64,000 bases of DNA from Achromobacter xylosoxidans A8. GTDB taxonomy: Bacteria > Pseudomonadota > Gammaproteobacteria > Burkholderiales > Burkholderiaceae_B. Shown here piece after piece: positions 10,739 through 19,227 of the stretch. Position 1 is the stretch's first letter, and each line of letters opens with the position of its first letter. The translations under genes and the position numbers were made by a program. The stretch spans positions 992,001 through 1,056,000 of the forward strand of contig NC_014640.1 of assembly GCF_000165835.1 (NCBI RefSeq). The letters run 5' to 3'. Below the pieces are notes generated by a model. That model was given only the letters and a program-made list of their open reading frames with translations, did no database searches and was not told the origin of the DNA.

Positions 10739-11981
10739 AAATAGAATTTCTAGGCAGACGGCCTTGCAAGGGCTGCGCGTCCTGGACTTCTGCACGCATG
10801 CGACGCAGTACTGCGGGAAGCTGTTAGCCCAACTCGGAGCAGAAGTGATCCTCGTCGAGCCTCCGGCCGGGTCTGCAACCAGGCGCAACGGGCCGTTCAT
10901 CGGCGATGAGCCTCACACGGAACGCAGCTTGTCGTACGCGTACCTCAACCAGGGCAAGAAGAGCGTCTGCCTGGACCTCTCCCGGCCAGAAGGCCGTGAT
11001 CTGGCGCTGCGGCTGGCCCAGACTGCCGACATCATGATTGAGGACCAGGGCGTAGGCGTGCTGGAGCGCTTCGATCTGGGCTATGCAGACCTCTGCGCGG
11101 TACGCCCCAGCCTGGTTCTGACCCGCATCAGCCCTTACGGCCTGACAGGGCCGTATGCCGCGTATGCCGGCGATGACCTCTCCACCTTGGCTATGGGCGG
11201 ATTGCTGTATCTGGGCGGCTATCCCGATACGGAACCGCTAGCCGCATACGGGCAGCAAGCCTACCTGGCGGCGGCGCAATTCGCTGCGGTGGGTTCCTTG
11301 ATCGCACTGTGGGAATGCGAAACCCATAGTGGCAGCGGACAGTTGGTCGACGTGTCGATACAAGAGTGCGTATCGATGGCCTTGGAGAATGCGGCACAGT
11401 TCGTCGACCTTGAAGAGACCGTGCGGCGCCGGAATGGCGGCCAGCAACGCCAGGCGGGCACCGGCGTATTTTCGTGCCGCGACGGCATGGTCTACCTGAT
11501 GGCGGGCGGAATCGCCGCCAATCGTTTTTGGGCCGCCACGGCCAAATGGCTCATGGATGCCGGCGCTCCCGGCGCTGCCTCGCTGCTGGAGCCCCAGTGG
11601 CAGGATCCCGAGTTTCTTGCGAGTGACGGCGCCAAGGAAAAATTCGAGCAAATCTTCCTGCCGTACGCCGCCACCAGAACAAAGGCGGAACTGTACGCGG
11701 ACGGGCAGCAGAGACGAATTCCCATTTGCCCGGTCAGCACCAGCGCGGACCTCTTGGTCAATCCGCAACTCCGGCATCGGCATTTCTTCCAGATGACGGC
11801 ACACCCGTACACGGGCGCGTCCTTCGCCGTGCCTGGCGCTCCCTATCGCCTGACTGAAACGCCGTGGCAGCTGGGCGCTCCAGCTCCCCGCCTCGGAGAA
11901 CACACGGCATCGATCTTGAGTGAACTTGGAATTGAATTCATGGACCAGGAAATCTTGCTGCTTTCGGGGGTCACTGCGTGA
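10734..11981 (+). CDS. Family III (CaiB/BaiF) CoA-transferase, probably non-catalytic subunit
   Basis: A 415-residue CaiB/BaiF protein. Family marks are GLRVLDFCTHATQYCGKLLAQLGAEVILVEPP at the start, the NQGKKSVCLDLSRPEGRDL segment, and SGQLVDVSIQE near residue 205. Aligned by eye, the position that normally holds the catalytic Asp is Tyr (AAYGQQAYLAAAQF near 180). The following gene encodes a second CaiB/BaiF protein that does have a candidate Asp. This suggests a heteromeric CoA-transferase in which only one subunit is catalytic, as reported for benzylsuccinate CoA-transferase. The start codon overlaps the candidate IclR operator. The acid substrate is unknown. Confidence 0.88.
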   Translation: MENRISRQTALQGLRVLDFCTHATQYCGKLLAQLGAEVILVEPPAGSATRRNGPFIGDEPHTERSLSYAYLNQGKKSVCLDLSRPEGRDLALRLAQTADIMIEDQGVGVLERFDLGYADLCAVRPSLVLTRISPYGLTGPYAAYAGDDLSTLAMGGLLYLGGYPDTEPLAAYGQQAYLAAAQFAAVGSLIALWECETHSGSGQLVDVSIQECVSMALENAAQFVDLEETVRRRNGGQQRQAGTGVFSCRDGMVYLMAGGIAANRFWAATAKWLMDAGAPGAASLLEPQWQDPEFLASDGAKEKFEQIFLPYAATRTKAELYADGQQRRIPICPVSTSADLLVNPQLRHRHFFQMTAHPYTGASFAVPGAPYRLTETPWQLGAPAPRLGEHTASILSELGIEFMDQEILLLSGVTA

Positions 11982-13213
11982 TGAGCGATAGCAAATCAGC
12001 GGGGCCGCTGAGCGGCATCACCATCATCGATTTCACCTGGATAGGCGCGGGCTCCTTCACCACCAAGCTGTTTGCGGATTTCGGCGCCGATGTCATCAAG
12101 ATCGAGAGCGCCGATCGCCTGGACTCGTTGCGGCAAGCCAAACCATTCAAGGACGGCCTGCCGGGCGTGAATCGCAGCGGCTACTTCGCCGACCGCAACT
12201 CCAGCAAGCGCAGCATCACCTTGAACCTCAAGTCTCCAGAGGCCTTGTCGGTGGTGCTGGAGCTGATCAAGGGCGCCGATGTCGTCGCCAACAACTTCAC
12301 CCCTGGCGCCATGGACCGTTTGGGCCTGGGATACTCCGCGGTACGCGACTGCAACCCATCCATCATTTACCTGGCAATGTCGATGCAGGGCGATGAAGGG
12401 CCGCAGGCCAGCTACCTGGGTTACGGCCTGACCATGGGGGCGCTAACCGGCCTGCAGCACTTGTGCGGCCTGCCCGGCCGTCCGCCCGCGGGAACCGGCA
12501 CCAACTTTCCCGACCATATTCCCAACCCCACACACGCCGCCGTCGCCGTGCTATCGGCATTGCGCCATCGCCGCCGCACAGGCCAGGGACAGTACATCGA
12601 CCTCGCGCAGATCGAACCCACGATCGCGCTTCTTGGCACCGCGGTCGCCGAATACTCCGCCAATGGCCGGGTCGCGGCTGCACGCGGCAATCTGCACGAG
12701 CCGTTTTCTCCGCACGGAGTCTATCCATGCGCGGGAAAAGATCGCTGGATCGCCTTGTCCGCCAAGAACGATCGCCAGTGGCATGGACTACAGACCGCGC
12801 TGGGCAACCCCGTCGCGCTGCAAAACGCCGACTACGGGACGCCTGGCCTGCGCCTGCGCCATCGTTCCCAACTGGACCAGGACATCGCCCGCCTGACCAG
12901 AGGCGAGGCCGGCCACGCCCTGATGGAACGAGCGCAGGCGCAAGGGGTACATGCCGGACTGGTCCAAGACGCGGCGGACGTTCTACGCAACGACCCCCAA
13001 CTCGCGCATCGCGGCCATTGGCGCTGGCTGGATCATCTTGAGATGGGCGTGTCCGTCTACAGCGCGCCGCCCATGAAGCTTTCCCGGACGCCTGGTGATG
13101 CGAGGTCTCCAGCGCCTTTGCTGGGACAGCACACAGACCAGGTCTTGAAAGAGCGGCTCAGGCTGAGCGACGCCAGGATTGCCGAATTGCGCGGCATCGG
13201 AGCGCTGCGATGA
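11981..13213 (+). CDS. Family III (CaiB/BaiF) CoA-transferase, probably catalytic subunit
   Basis: A 410-residue CaiB/BaiF protein that would move CoA between organic acids. It shows GITIIDFTWIGAGSFTTKLFADFGADVIKIES at the N-terminus, the NSSKRSITLNLKSPEAL segment, and RRRTGQGQYIDLAQIE near residue 205. NFPDHIPNPTHAAVAVLSAL just before the latter provides the expected active-site Asp. The ATG shares one base with the upstream stop (TGATG), so the two transferases are translationally coupled, in line with a hetero-oligomer. The enoyl-CoA hydratase gene follows after 82 nt. Confidence 0.9.
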   Translation: MSDSKSAGPLSGITIIDFTWIGAGSFTTKLFADFGADVIKIESADRLDSLRQAKPFKDGLPGVNRSGYFADRNSSKRSITLNLKSPEALSVVLELIKGADVVANNFTPGAMDRLGLGYSAVRDCNPSIIYLAMSMQGDEGPQASYLGYGLTMGALTGLQHLCGLPGRPPAGTGTNFPDHIPNPTHAAVAVLSALRHRRRTGQGQYIDLAQIEPTIALLGTAVAEYSANGRVAAARGNLHEPFSPHGVYPCAGKDRWIALSAKNDRQWHGLQTALGNPVALQNADYGTPGLRLRHRSQLDQDIARLTRGEAGHALMERAQAQGVHAGLVQDAADVLRNDPQLAHRGHWRWLDHLEMGVSVYSAPPMKLSRTPGDARSPAPLLGQHTDQVLKERLRLSDARIAELRGIGALR

Positions 13214-13295
13214 ATCCGGCACGGAAGGCGCCGGCCTACGCCGCGAATTGCATTGGAAAGCGGCTGCCGTCCAGGCCAGGAACAGAGGATGCATC

Positions 13296-14072
13296 ATGAC
13301 AGTACATACCCATGTGGACGACGGCGTCGCAACCATCACGCTTGATCGCCCGGAGGCGATGAACGCCATAGACCCCGAGACGCGGGCAGAGCTCCGCACG
13401 GCATTGGCAGACATCTCCAACGATGACACGATCCGTGTGGTGATCTTGACCGGGGCTGGCGACAAGGCTTTCAGCACGGGCTCCGATCTGAAGAAGACCA
13501 TGCCCCCAAAAGAAAGCTTCGCGGAGCTGACTTTCGGCCGCAATCAATCCGACTCCATCATTGCCGCCATGAAAATCGCACAGCCGATCATCTGCGCCAT
13601 CAACGGCCATGCGATTGGAGGAGGGCTGGAGCTCGCGCTCGCTTGCGACATCCGCATCGCTTCAAGAGACGCCAGCTTCGGATTGTCCGAAGTCCGCATC
13701 GGCAGCATACCCAGCGGCGGCGGAACGCAGCGTCTGCCACGGGCCATCGGATTATCCAGCGCAATGCTCCTGCTACTTACCGGTGACCGCATCGACGCCG
13801 ACGAAGCGCTGAGAATAGGACTGGTCAGTCGTATCGCCCCGGCCGAGGACCTTCTGCCCATGGCTCAGGCCATAGCCCGCCGTATTGCATCGAACGCGCC
13901 GCTCGCCGTTCGAGCCGTCAAGCGATTGGTCCGGGAAGGCATGGAAATGCCGCTCGATGGCGCGATCGAACTTGAACGCTACGCCTTCGGCGTGCTGCGG
14001 GACACGCAAGACCGCATCGAGGGGCGACGCGCATTTCAAGAGAAGCGGGCGCCGCAATATCGCGGACGCTAA
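13296..14072 (+). CDS. Enoyl-CoA hydratase/isomerase (crotonase) family protein
   Basis: A 258-residue crotonase. NGHAIGGGLELALACDIRIA and FGLSEVRIGSIPSGGGTQRLPRAIG carry the oxyanion-hole glycines and both Glu residues used by true hydratases, so hydration of a trans-2-enoyl-CoA is plausible. I start at the ATG at 13296, preceded by GAGG at a good distance; the longer frame overlaps the previous gene and has no family resemblance. With the two CoA-transferases it forms a short operon that activates an acid and begins beta-oxidation-like breakdown, probably under the divergent IclR regulator. Confidence 0.9.
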   Translation: MTVHTHVDDGVATITLDRPEAMNAIDPETRAELRTALADISNDDTIRVVILTGAGDKAFSTGSDLKKTMPPKESFAELTFGRNQSDSIIAAMKIAQPIICAINGHAIGGGLELALACDIRIASRDASFGLSEVRIGSIPSGGGTQRLPRAIGLSSAMLLLLTGDRIDADEALRIGLVSRIAPAEDLLPMAQAIARRIASNAPLAVRAVKRLVREGMEMPLDGAIELERYAFGVLRDTQDRIEGRRAFQEKRAPQYRGR

Positions 14073-14491
14073 GCCATCACTTGGCCCCATCTGCTTCGAA
14101 TGCCAGGCCCGCCCGTAGCACCCCCCCACATCTCCAAAGACACCCGCACAACACCCATATGCCAAAGCAGGCCGCCCGCGCGGCCGTCTTTGGCGTCCCT
14201 GCAAGATCTTTTTCTCTCCCCAACCGGGGAGAAGAATGCCAAGAACACCGCCCGCCCCAGCGGCCGGCAAGATTCAAAAGCGGAGCCTGGCGCGGCGGCG
14301 CCCTGGGTGGCGCGGGGCGTCGATAAGCCCGAGGGAATCTGAAGGAAAGGCCGCAGGCCTTGACGAAGATGACGACGGGGCAGTCCGGAGCGAAGGCTCC
14401 GGACCGCAATCGTTGCCCCGCGCCACCCAGGGCGCCGCCGTGCCAGGCGTCTTAAGAACCCGACCGTCCGCCTGCAATAAAATACGTCCCC
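14073..14491. other. Intergenic region largely filled by a structured repeat
   Basis: The 419 nt between the crotonase gene and tcdA carry the second copy of the structured repeat (14161-14448, minus orientation). There is also a short stem (CTCCCCAACCGGGGAG, 14215-14230) inside its spacer, and the tcdA leader. A short TAAAATACG stretch just before tcdA may belong to its promoter. No convincing gene is present. Confidence 0.6.
14161..14448 (-). repeat. Structured dispersed repeat, copy 2
   Basis: Arms at 14285-14318 and 14415-14448 pair over 34 nt with one G/T mismatch and enclose exactly 96 nt, as in copy 1. The inner hairpin is identical in its stem (GTCCGGAGC 14383-14391 / GCTCCGGAC 14396-14404), and a second inner stem is AAGGCC/GGCCTT. 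Ninety nt beyond the arm lies the second hairpin: GCCAAAG 14161-14167 with CTTTGGC 14188-14194, and GGCCGC with GCGGCC inside. Relative to copy 1 the long arms differ at seven positions; six of these are matched by the complementary change in the other arm. Confidence 0.85.
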
Positions 14492-15322
14492 ATGAACACC
14501 CCAGAATCCCAAGCCGACCTCGACCGCCGCTTCGGCAGCCTTTCCCGCCTGTACGGCCCCGAAGCCCCGACCCGCCTGCGTAACGCCCACGTGGCAATAG
14601 CAGGCCTGGGCGGCGTAGGTTCCTGGACCGTCGAAGCCCTGGCGCGCTGCGGGGTAGGTGCGCTGACGCTCATCGACCTGGACCATATCGCCGAATCCAA
14701 CGTCAACCGCCAGATCCACGCGCTGACCGAGACGCTCGGCCAGTCCAAGGTCGATGCCATGGCCGAGCGCGTGCTGGCGATCAATCCGGAATGCCGGCTG
14801 ACGCGGGTGGATGACTTTGTTTCGCCCGAGAACGTCGCCGAGGTCCTGCCCGGCCCGTACTCCGTCATCATCGACTGCACCGACCAGGCCGTGGCCAAGA
14901 TCGCGATGATCCTGCATGCGCGCGAAATCGGCGTGCCCATGCTGTTATGCGGCGGCGCCGGCGGCAAGACCGATCCGCTAGCCCTGCGCGCCGGCGACCT
15001 GTCCGCCGCGGTCAACGACGCCCTGCTGTCCAAGCTGCGCAACAAACTGCGCCGCGAACATGGTTTTCCGCGGGCCTCCGACCAGAATGGCAAAGCCTTG
15101 AAGCGCGTGCCGAAGATGGGCATCCACGCCCTGTGGTTCGACCAGCCCGCCATCCTGCCCGACGCCTGGACCCGCCCCACCGAAGGCGAGGACGACATGG
15201 GCGCCTCGGGCCAGGCCCTGGCGCCGCAAGGCCTGTCCTGCGCCGGTTATGGCTCGGTCGTGACCGTCACGGCCGCCATGGGCATGGCGGCAGCCAACGA
15301 AGCCCTGCGCCTGGCCGTCTGA
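14492..15322 (+). CDS. tcdA: tRNA threonylcarbamoyladenosine dehydratase
   Basis: A 276-residue E1-like enzyme of the TcdA/CsdL branch, which cyclises t6A at position 37 of ANN-decoding tRNAs in an ATP-dependent step. Residues 35-60 hold the nucleotide-binding GLGGVGSWTVEALARCGVG, then the DLDHIAESNVNRQ segment with the Arg and Asp that bind ATP, and LCGGAGGKTDPLAL near 150. The length matches the family. It is transcribed alone and meets the Rieske ferredoxin gene tail to tail with only 9 nt between them. Confidence 0.95.
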   Translation: MNTPESQADLDRRFGSLSRLYGPEAPTRLRNAHVAIAGLGGVGSWTVEALARCGVGALTLIDLDHIAESNVNRQIHALTETLGQSKVDAMAERVLAINPECRLTRVDDFVSPENVAEVLPGPYSVIIDCTDQAVAKIAMILHAREIGVPMLLCGGAGGKTDPLALRAGDLSAAVNDALLSKLRNKLRREHGFPRASDQNGKALKRVPKMGIHALWFDQPAILPDAWTRPTEGEDDMGASGQALAPQGLSCAGYGSVVTVTAAMGMAAANEALRLAV

Positions 15323-15331
15323 ACCGCTGCC

Positions 15332-15643
15332 CTACAACGCCACGAACACCACGCCGTCCTCGATCCTGACCGGATAAGTGGCAATGTTCTCGCGCAGCGG
15401 CGAACAGAGCGCGCGTCCATCGCGCACGTCGAAGCGTCCCTGATGCAGCGGGCATTCGATTTCATGGCCCATCAGGAAGCCATCGCACAGCCGCGCATTG
15501 CCGTGCGTACAGAGGTTGGCGGTGGCGTAGACCTCGCCGTCCACGCCATACAGCGCGATTTCGCGGCCGCCGGCCTGCACGGCGATGACGTCTTCCTCAG
15601 GCACTTCATCCCGCGCGATGGCCTTGATCCATTGCGTGCTCAT
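15332..15643 (-). CDS. Rieske [2Fe-2S] ferredoxin of a dioxygenase system
   Basis: A 103-residue Rieske ferredoxin. Cluster ligands are Cys45-x-His47 (LCTHGNARL) and Cys64-x2-His67 (CPLHQGRFD). Such proteins carry electrons from a reductase to the oxygenase alpha subunit. I start at the ATG at 15643, which has AAGGA 10 nt upstream; the ATG at 15652 lies too close to that site. It is the last gene of an alpha-beta-ferredoxin set, and no reductase gene is adjacent, so the reductase must be supplied from elsewhere. Confidence 0.92.
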   Translation of the reverse strand: MSTQWIKAIARDEVPEEDVIAVQAGGREIALYGVDGEVYATANLCTHGNARLCDGFLMGHEIECPLHQGRFDVRDGRALCSPLRENIATYPVRIEDGVVFVAL

Positions 15644-15660
15644 AGCTGTCATGTCCTTGG

Positions 15661-16134
15661 TCAGATGGGATAGATAAGCGAATTCGGCACCAGCTCGCTG
15701 TCGAAGATGCACAACCGCGATTCGAACTTGAGCCCGTCCGGGCCGCGCCGAACCACGTCCAGGTAACGGCCCACGTTGAACACCGTGGTCAGCTGGCTGG
15801 GCTTGGTGCGGAACACGGCGTAGTTGGCCTCGGACTCGATCCGGTCGCCCTGCACCGACAGCACGCGCGGCGCGCCGACCACGTGGCGCTGGTAGTAGGG
15901 ATCGTGGAAAATGGTGTCGGTGGCGCCGTAGATGCGGTCCTTCAGCATGCCGCGGCTTTCGAACGCCATGGTTGCCAGCGGATAGCCGCGCTCGTGGTTC
16001 TCGCGCGGCAGCACCTTGTACACGCAGTCCTCCAGGAAGAACTCGGGCCACTTCTCCCATTCCTCCGCGTCCAGCGCGGCGGCGTAGTCGTTGTACAGGC
16101 AGGTCAGTTGGTAGTAGAGGGAAAAGTCCAGCAT
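15661..16134 (-). CDS. Ring-hydroxylating dioxygenase, small (beta) subunit
   Basis: A 157-residue beta subunit with the SnoaL-like fold, which builds the alpha3-beta3 oxygenase but holds no metal. Marks are [45 protein letters not shown] at the N-terminus and [18 protein letters not shown] further on. The ATG at 16134 follows the alpha-subunit stop by 2 nt. A longer frame from 16161 would overlap the alpha gene and adds a leader without family resemblance. Confidence 0.92.
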   Translation of the reverse strand: MLDFSLYYQLTCLYNDYAAALDAEEWEKWPEFFLEDCVYKVLPRENHERGYPLATMAFESRGMLKDRIYGATDTIFHDPYYQRHVVGAPRVLSVQGDRIESEANYAVFRTKPSQLTTVFNVGRYLDVVRRGPDGLKFESRLCIFDSELVPNSLIYPI

Positions 16135-16136
16135 CG

Positions 16137-17396
16137 TCAGGCCTCCATGACCCGCCGCCAATACGCGTACATGCCGCGGATCAGCGTTTCCGTGACCATG
16201 TGGTCGGTGTTCTCGGCGGTCTTGCCGCCCAGTTCCGCCACGCTGCGGTGCCAGGGCTTTTGTTCAAAGCCCGATTGCGAGAATTCGATGACCTCGCCAT
16301 CGTCCGCCGACACGAAGCCCGCCGGGCCGAACAGATTGGCCTGGCGCAGGCGGCGGCGCGTCATCTCGGGCGCGTCCTCGGCGAAGCCGAAATGCGTCCA
16401 GACGAAGTCGAAGGCGTCGTGGCCCACCGGCTGGATGTGGCGCGTGGACAGCGAGTTCACCTGCTGTTGGATGATGACGCTGGGAAACAGCGTCATCAGC
16501 ACGGCGGTGGGGCCGTTCCACCAGGGTTCCGGCACGATGTCCAGGAAGCGGTCGTCGTTCAGCGACATCTGTTCCTTGAAGCTGGACACGCCGCTGGTCA
16601 CGCTGCCCTTGCCGCCCTGGCCGCGCGTCGAGATCATGGCGGCGTGGCGCAAGTGCTGGTCCATCTTCAACTCGGAGCGGTTGTCCGCCCGCCACAGGCC
16701 GAAGGTGACGAACCAGGTGTGCAGCAGGCCAGGATGATAAGGATCCTTGATGTTCTCCTGCATCAGCTTCCAGTTGCCCGGGATGCGCTGGCGGCTGTAG
16801 CCATGGATCACCAGTTCGCGGCCATCGAAGACGCGGTCGAAGTAATGCAGGATGTCCGGACCCAGATAGTCCTCCAGCGGCTCCACGTCGTGGTCGAACG
16901 AGGCGAACACCACGCCGTTGCGGCAGGCCACGGCCAGCTTGGTCAGGCCGTGCTCTTCCGGCTTGAAGTCGGGCGGCATGCCGCCATTGACCTTGCCGTC
17001 CTGCTTGACGCCGCGGCGGAACGGCACGCCGATCAGGTTGCCCTGCAGGTCGTAGTTCCACTGGTGGTACGGACAGACGAATTCGCTGCGGTTGCCGGAA
17101 CGCTCGCGGCAGAACTGCACGCCGCGGTGGGCGCACACGTTCTCCACCACGCGCACCTGGCCGTCGTTGTCGCGCAGCAGGATGACCGAGCGTTCGCCCA
17201 CGGCCGTGCGCTTGAAATCGCCCGGGTTGGGGATCTCGGCTTCCAGGCCCACATAGCTCCAGTGCGCGCGATAGAAGAACCGCTCCATTTCCCGCTGGTG
17301 CAGGGCGGCGTCGGTGTAGACGCCGAAGGGGATGCGGTGGGATCCGTCGGTTTGCCAGCGCGGGGCGAATTCGATCGGTTGCTCGGGGGCATTCAT
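16137..17396 (-). CDS. Rieske dioxygenase large (alpha) subunit, anthranilate/salicylate type
   Basis: A 419-residue oxygenase alpha subunit. The Rieske ligands are Cys88-x-His90 and Cys108-x2-His111. The mononuclear iron site is visible as [14 protein letters not shown] (Asp, His, His). The N-terminal pattern VYTD...[23 protein letters not shown] recalls the three-component anthranilate dioxygenase (AndAc) and salicylate hydroxylase group, so ring hydroxylation of an ortho-substituted benzoate is likely. That substrate call is from memory of the family, not a search. The start at 17396 is chosen because the upstream extension runs into the divergent promoter. The order alpha-beta-ferredoxin fits AndAc-AndAd-AndAb. 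Confidence 0.85.
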   Translation of the reverse strand: MNAPEQPIEFAPRWQTDGSHRIPFGVYTDAALHQREMERFFYRAHWSYVGLEAEIPNPGDFKRTAVGERSVILLRDNDGQVRVVENVCAHRGVQFCRERSGNRSEFVCPYHQWNYDLQGNLIGVPFRRGVKQDGKVNGGMPPDFKPEEHGLTKLAVACRNGVVFASFDHDVEPLEDYLGPDILHYFDRVFDGRELVIHGYSRQRIPGNWKLMQENIKDPYHPGLLHTWFVTFGLWRADNRSELKMDQHLRHAAMISTRGQGGKGSVTSGVSSFKEQMSLNDDRFLDIVPEPWWNGPTAVLMTLFPSVIIQQQVNSLSTRHIQPVGHDAFDFVWTHFGFAEDAPEMTRRRLRQANLFGPAGFVSADDGEVIEFSQSGFEQKPWHRSVAELGGKTAENTDHMVTETLIRGMYAYWRRVMEA

Positions 17397-17606
17397 GATC
17401 CGCTCCGGCGACAGGGCGCGGCGGCGGGCAGCGTACAGGCACGCATGGCAGTCTCCTTGGTTCGGCGGACCGCGGGGGCGGTCCGGCAGAGCCGGCGCGG
17501 CATGGGCGCTGGCGTTTGTTGCATCATCGGGCAGGCTGTGAAATAAATAAATAGAATCTGCATGATGAGATAAATCACCAGAATCAATATTGGTGGAGAC
17601 AAGCCG
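17397..17606. promoter_or_regulatory. Divergent control region of the dioxygenase and LysR genes
   Basis: This 210-nt gap turns AT-rich at 17540-17595, unlike its surroundings. It contains CACCA (17576-17580) and TGGTG (17591-17595) around 10 nt, a spacing like the T-N11-A boxes bound by LysR proteins, just before the regulator's start. This layout is typical of a LysR activator controlling the opposite operon and itself. Confidence 0.5.
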
Positions 17607-18509
17607 ATGAACCTGCAAGACGTGGACCTGAACCTGCTGGTGGTCTTCAATGAACTATGGAAGCACGGCCGGGTGTCCGCCGTGGCCGAGAGCCTGGGCA
17701 TCTCGCAACCCGGCGTCAGCAATGCGCTGGGCCGGCTGCGCAAGCTGCTGGGCGACGAGTTGTTCCTGCGGACCTCGCGCGGCATGGTGCCCACGCCCTA
17801 TGCGCAGGACCTGGCGCAGCCCATCGCCGCCGCGTTGGAAGCGCTGCACAGCACCCTGAACGCCCGCGCTGCGTTCGACCCGGCGCACAGCGGACGCGCC
17901 TTTGTGATCGGCGTGAACGACGTGGGCGAAAGCTACTTCCTGCCGCGGTTGATGCGCGCGCTGGACCGCGCCGCGCCGAATGTCACGGTGCGCACCGTGC
18001 GCACCACCTCGATCGACGTAAAGGACGAAATGGAGCGCGGCCGCATCGACTTGGCCATGGGCTTCCTGCCCGACCTGAATAGCGGCTTCTTCCAGCGCCT
18101 GCTGTTCCGCCAGCCCTATGTGTGCATCTTTCGTCGCGATCATCCCCTGGCGCGCACCGGCGTATCGGCCCGCCAGTTCCGTGCGGCCGAGCACGTGGCC
18201 ATCGCATCGGAAGGCACGGGTCACGGCGTGGTGGATCAGGTGATAGGGCAGGCCGGCATCCGCCGGCGCCTGCGCCTGACGGTGCCGCACTTCATCGCGG
18301 TGGGGCCGGTGCTGGCCGCCACCGACATGATCGCCGTGGTGCCGCAGCGTTTTGCCGACTGCGCCTGCGGCCCGTTCGGCCTGGCGACCGCGCCCTGTCC
18401 GGTGAAGATCCCGGAGTCGGTCATCAATGTGTTCTGGCACGCCCGCAACCACCGCGAGCCGGCCAACCAGTGGCTGCGGCAGGTGGTGGTCGACGAGTTC
18501 GCGGACTAA
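17607..18509 (+). CDS. LysR-family regulator, NahR/NodD-like
   Basis: A 300-residue LysR regulator. The opening MNLQDVDLNLLVVFNELWKHGRVSAVAESLGISQPGVSNALGRLR is the winged helix-turn-helix and is closest in style to the NahR/LinR/DntR group, which respond to salicylate-like aromatic acids. The C-terminal effector domain starts near residue 90. It is divergent from the Rieske dioxygenase operon and most likely activates it when the aromatic acid is present. Its stop codon overlaps the stop of the convergent aminotransferase gene by 3 nt. Confidence 0.93.
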   Translation: MNLQDVDLNLLVVFNELWKHGRVSAVAESLGISQPGVSNALGRLRKLLGDELFLRTSRGMVPTPYAQDLAQPIAAALEALHSTLNARAAFDPAHSGRAFVIGVNDVGESYFLPRLMRALDRAAPNVTVRTVRTTSIDVKDEMERGRIDLAMGFLPDLNSGFFQRLLFRQPYVCIFRRDHPLARTGVSARQFRAAEHVAIASEGTGHGVVDQVIGQAGIRRRLRLTVPHFIAVGPVLAATDMIAVVPQRFADCACGPFGLATAPCPVKIPESVINVFWHARNHREPANQWLRQVVVDEFAD

Positions 18510-19138
18510 GCCTCGCGCAGCGTGACGGGAAGCCAGCCGCGCAGCGCGTTGGAGAGGCGGATTTCCTCGGCGGCGTGCAGGTCGGCCAGGGTCAGCACGC
18601 GTTCCTCCACCTGGCCCGTTTCCAGCAGTTCGGCGCGCTGCACGCCCGGCAGGCAGCCGCTGTCCACGGGCGGCGTGTACCAGTCGCCGTCCAGGCGCAG
18701 ATAGACGTTGCTGCGGCTGCCTTCGCAGAGTTCACCGCGTTCGTTCAGATACAGCAGGTCGAAGATGTGAGGATGCGAGGGCAGCCATTCGATGGTCTTG
18801 GTGTACCAGGGGCGGTAGGTGGTCTTGTAGCGCAGCAGCGGCTCGGAAGAGCGCAGCGCTTCGGGCGCCAGCATGGCTTCCTGCACGGCCGGCAGGGGTG
18901 GCAGCGGCGCGGTCTGGATGTTGCGGCTGCCGTCGCGCGCCACCAGCAGGCGCAGCCGGTACGGCCCGGGGGTGGACAGGCCCAGCGCGGTGATCATGAT
19001 GTCGGCCTCGACGGCCCGGCCGCCCCAGCCATAGCCCAGGGCCTTGCAGGAGGTTTCCAGGCGCTTGAGGTGGCGCGCCAGCAGCGGCACGCGGCGTTCG
19101 GCATCGACCAGGATGGTCTCGATCAGTTCGGGTTGCAT
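18506..19138 (-). CDS. Class IV aminotransferase, short PabC-like aminodeoxychorismate lyase
   Basis: A 210-residue fold-type IV PLP enzyme. LLRYKTTYRPWY near residue 105 holds the PLP lysine, and NERGELCEGSRSNVYLRL near 130 is the conserved Glu-containing block. At 210 residues it is shorter than free-standing PabC (about 270) and matches the length of the lyase domain found fused to PabB in other bacteria. Here it lies 89 nt after pabB in another frame. Together they would make 4-aminobenzoate for folate: PabB aminates chorismate and this enzyme removes pyruvate. Confidence 0.85.
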   Translation of the reverse strand: MQPELIETILVDAERRVPLLARHLKRLETSCKALGYGWGGRAVEADIMITALGLSTPGPYRLRLLVARDGSRNIQTAPLPPLPAVQEAMLAPEALRSSEPLLRYKTTYRPWYTKTIEWLPSHPHIFDLLYLNERGELCEGSRSNVYLRLDGDWYTPPVDSGCLPGVQRAELLETGQVEERVLTLADLHAAEEIRLSNALRGWLPVTLREA

Positions 19139-19227
19139 GGGAGTCTCCTGGTGTGTAGATGCCGCGGGCGCGCTCTATCCTACTACCGATGTCCGCGCCG
19201 GTGGCGCGGGCGCCAGGGCAGGCGGCT

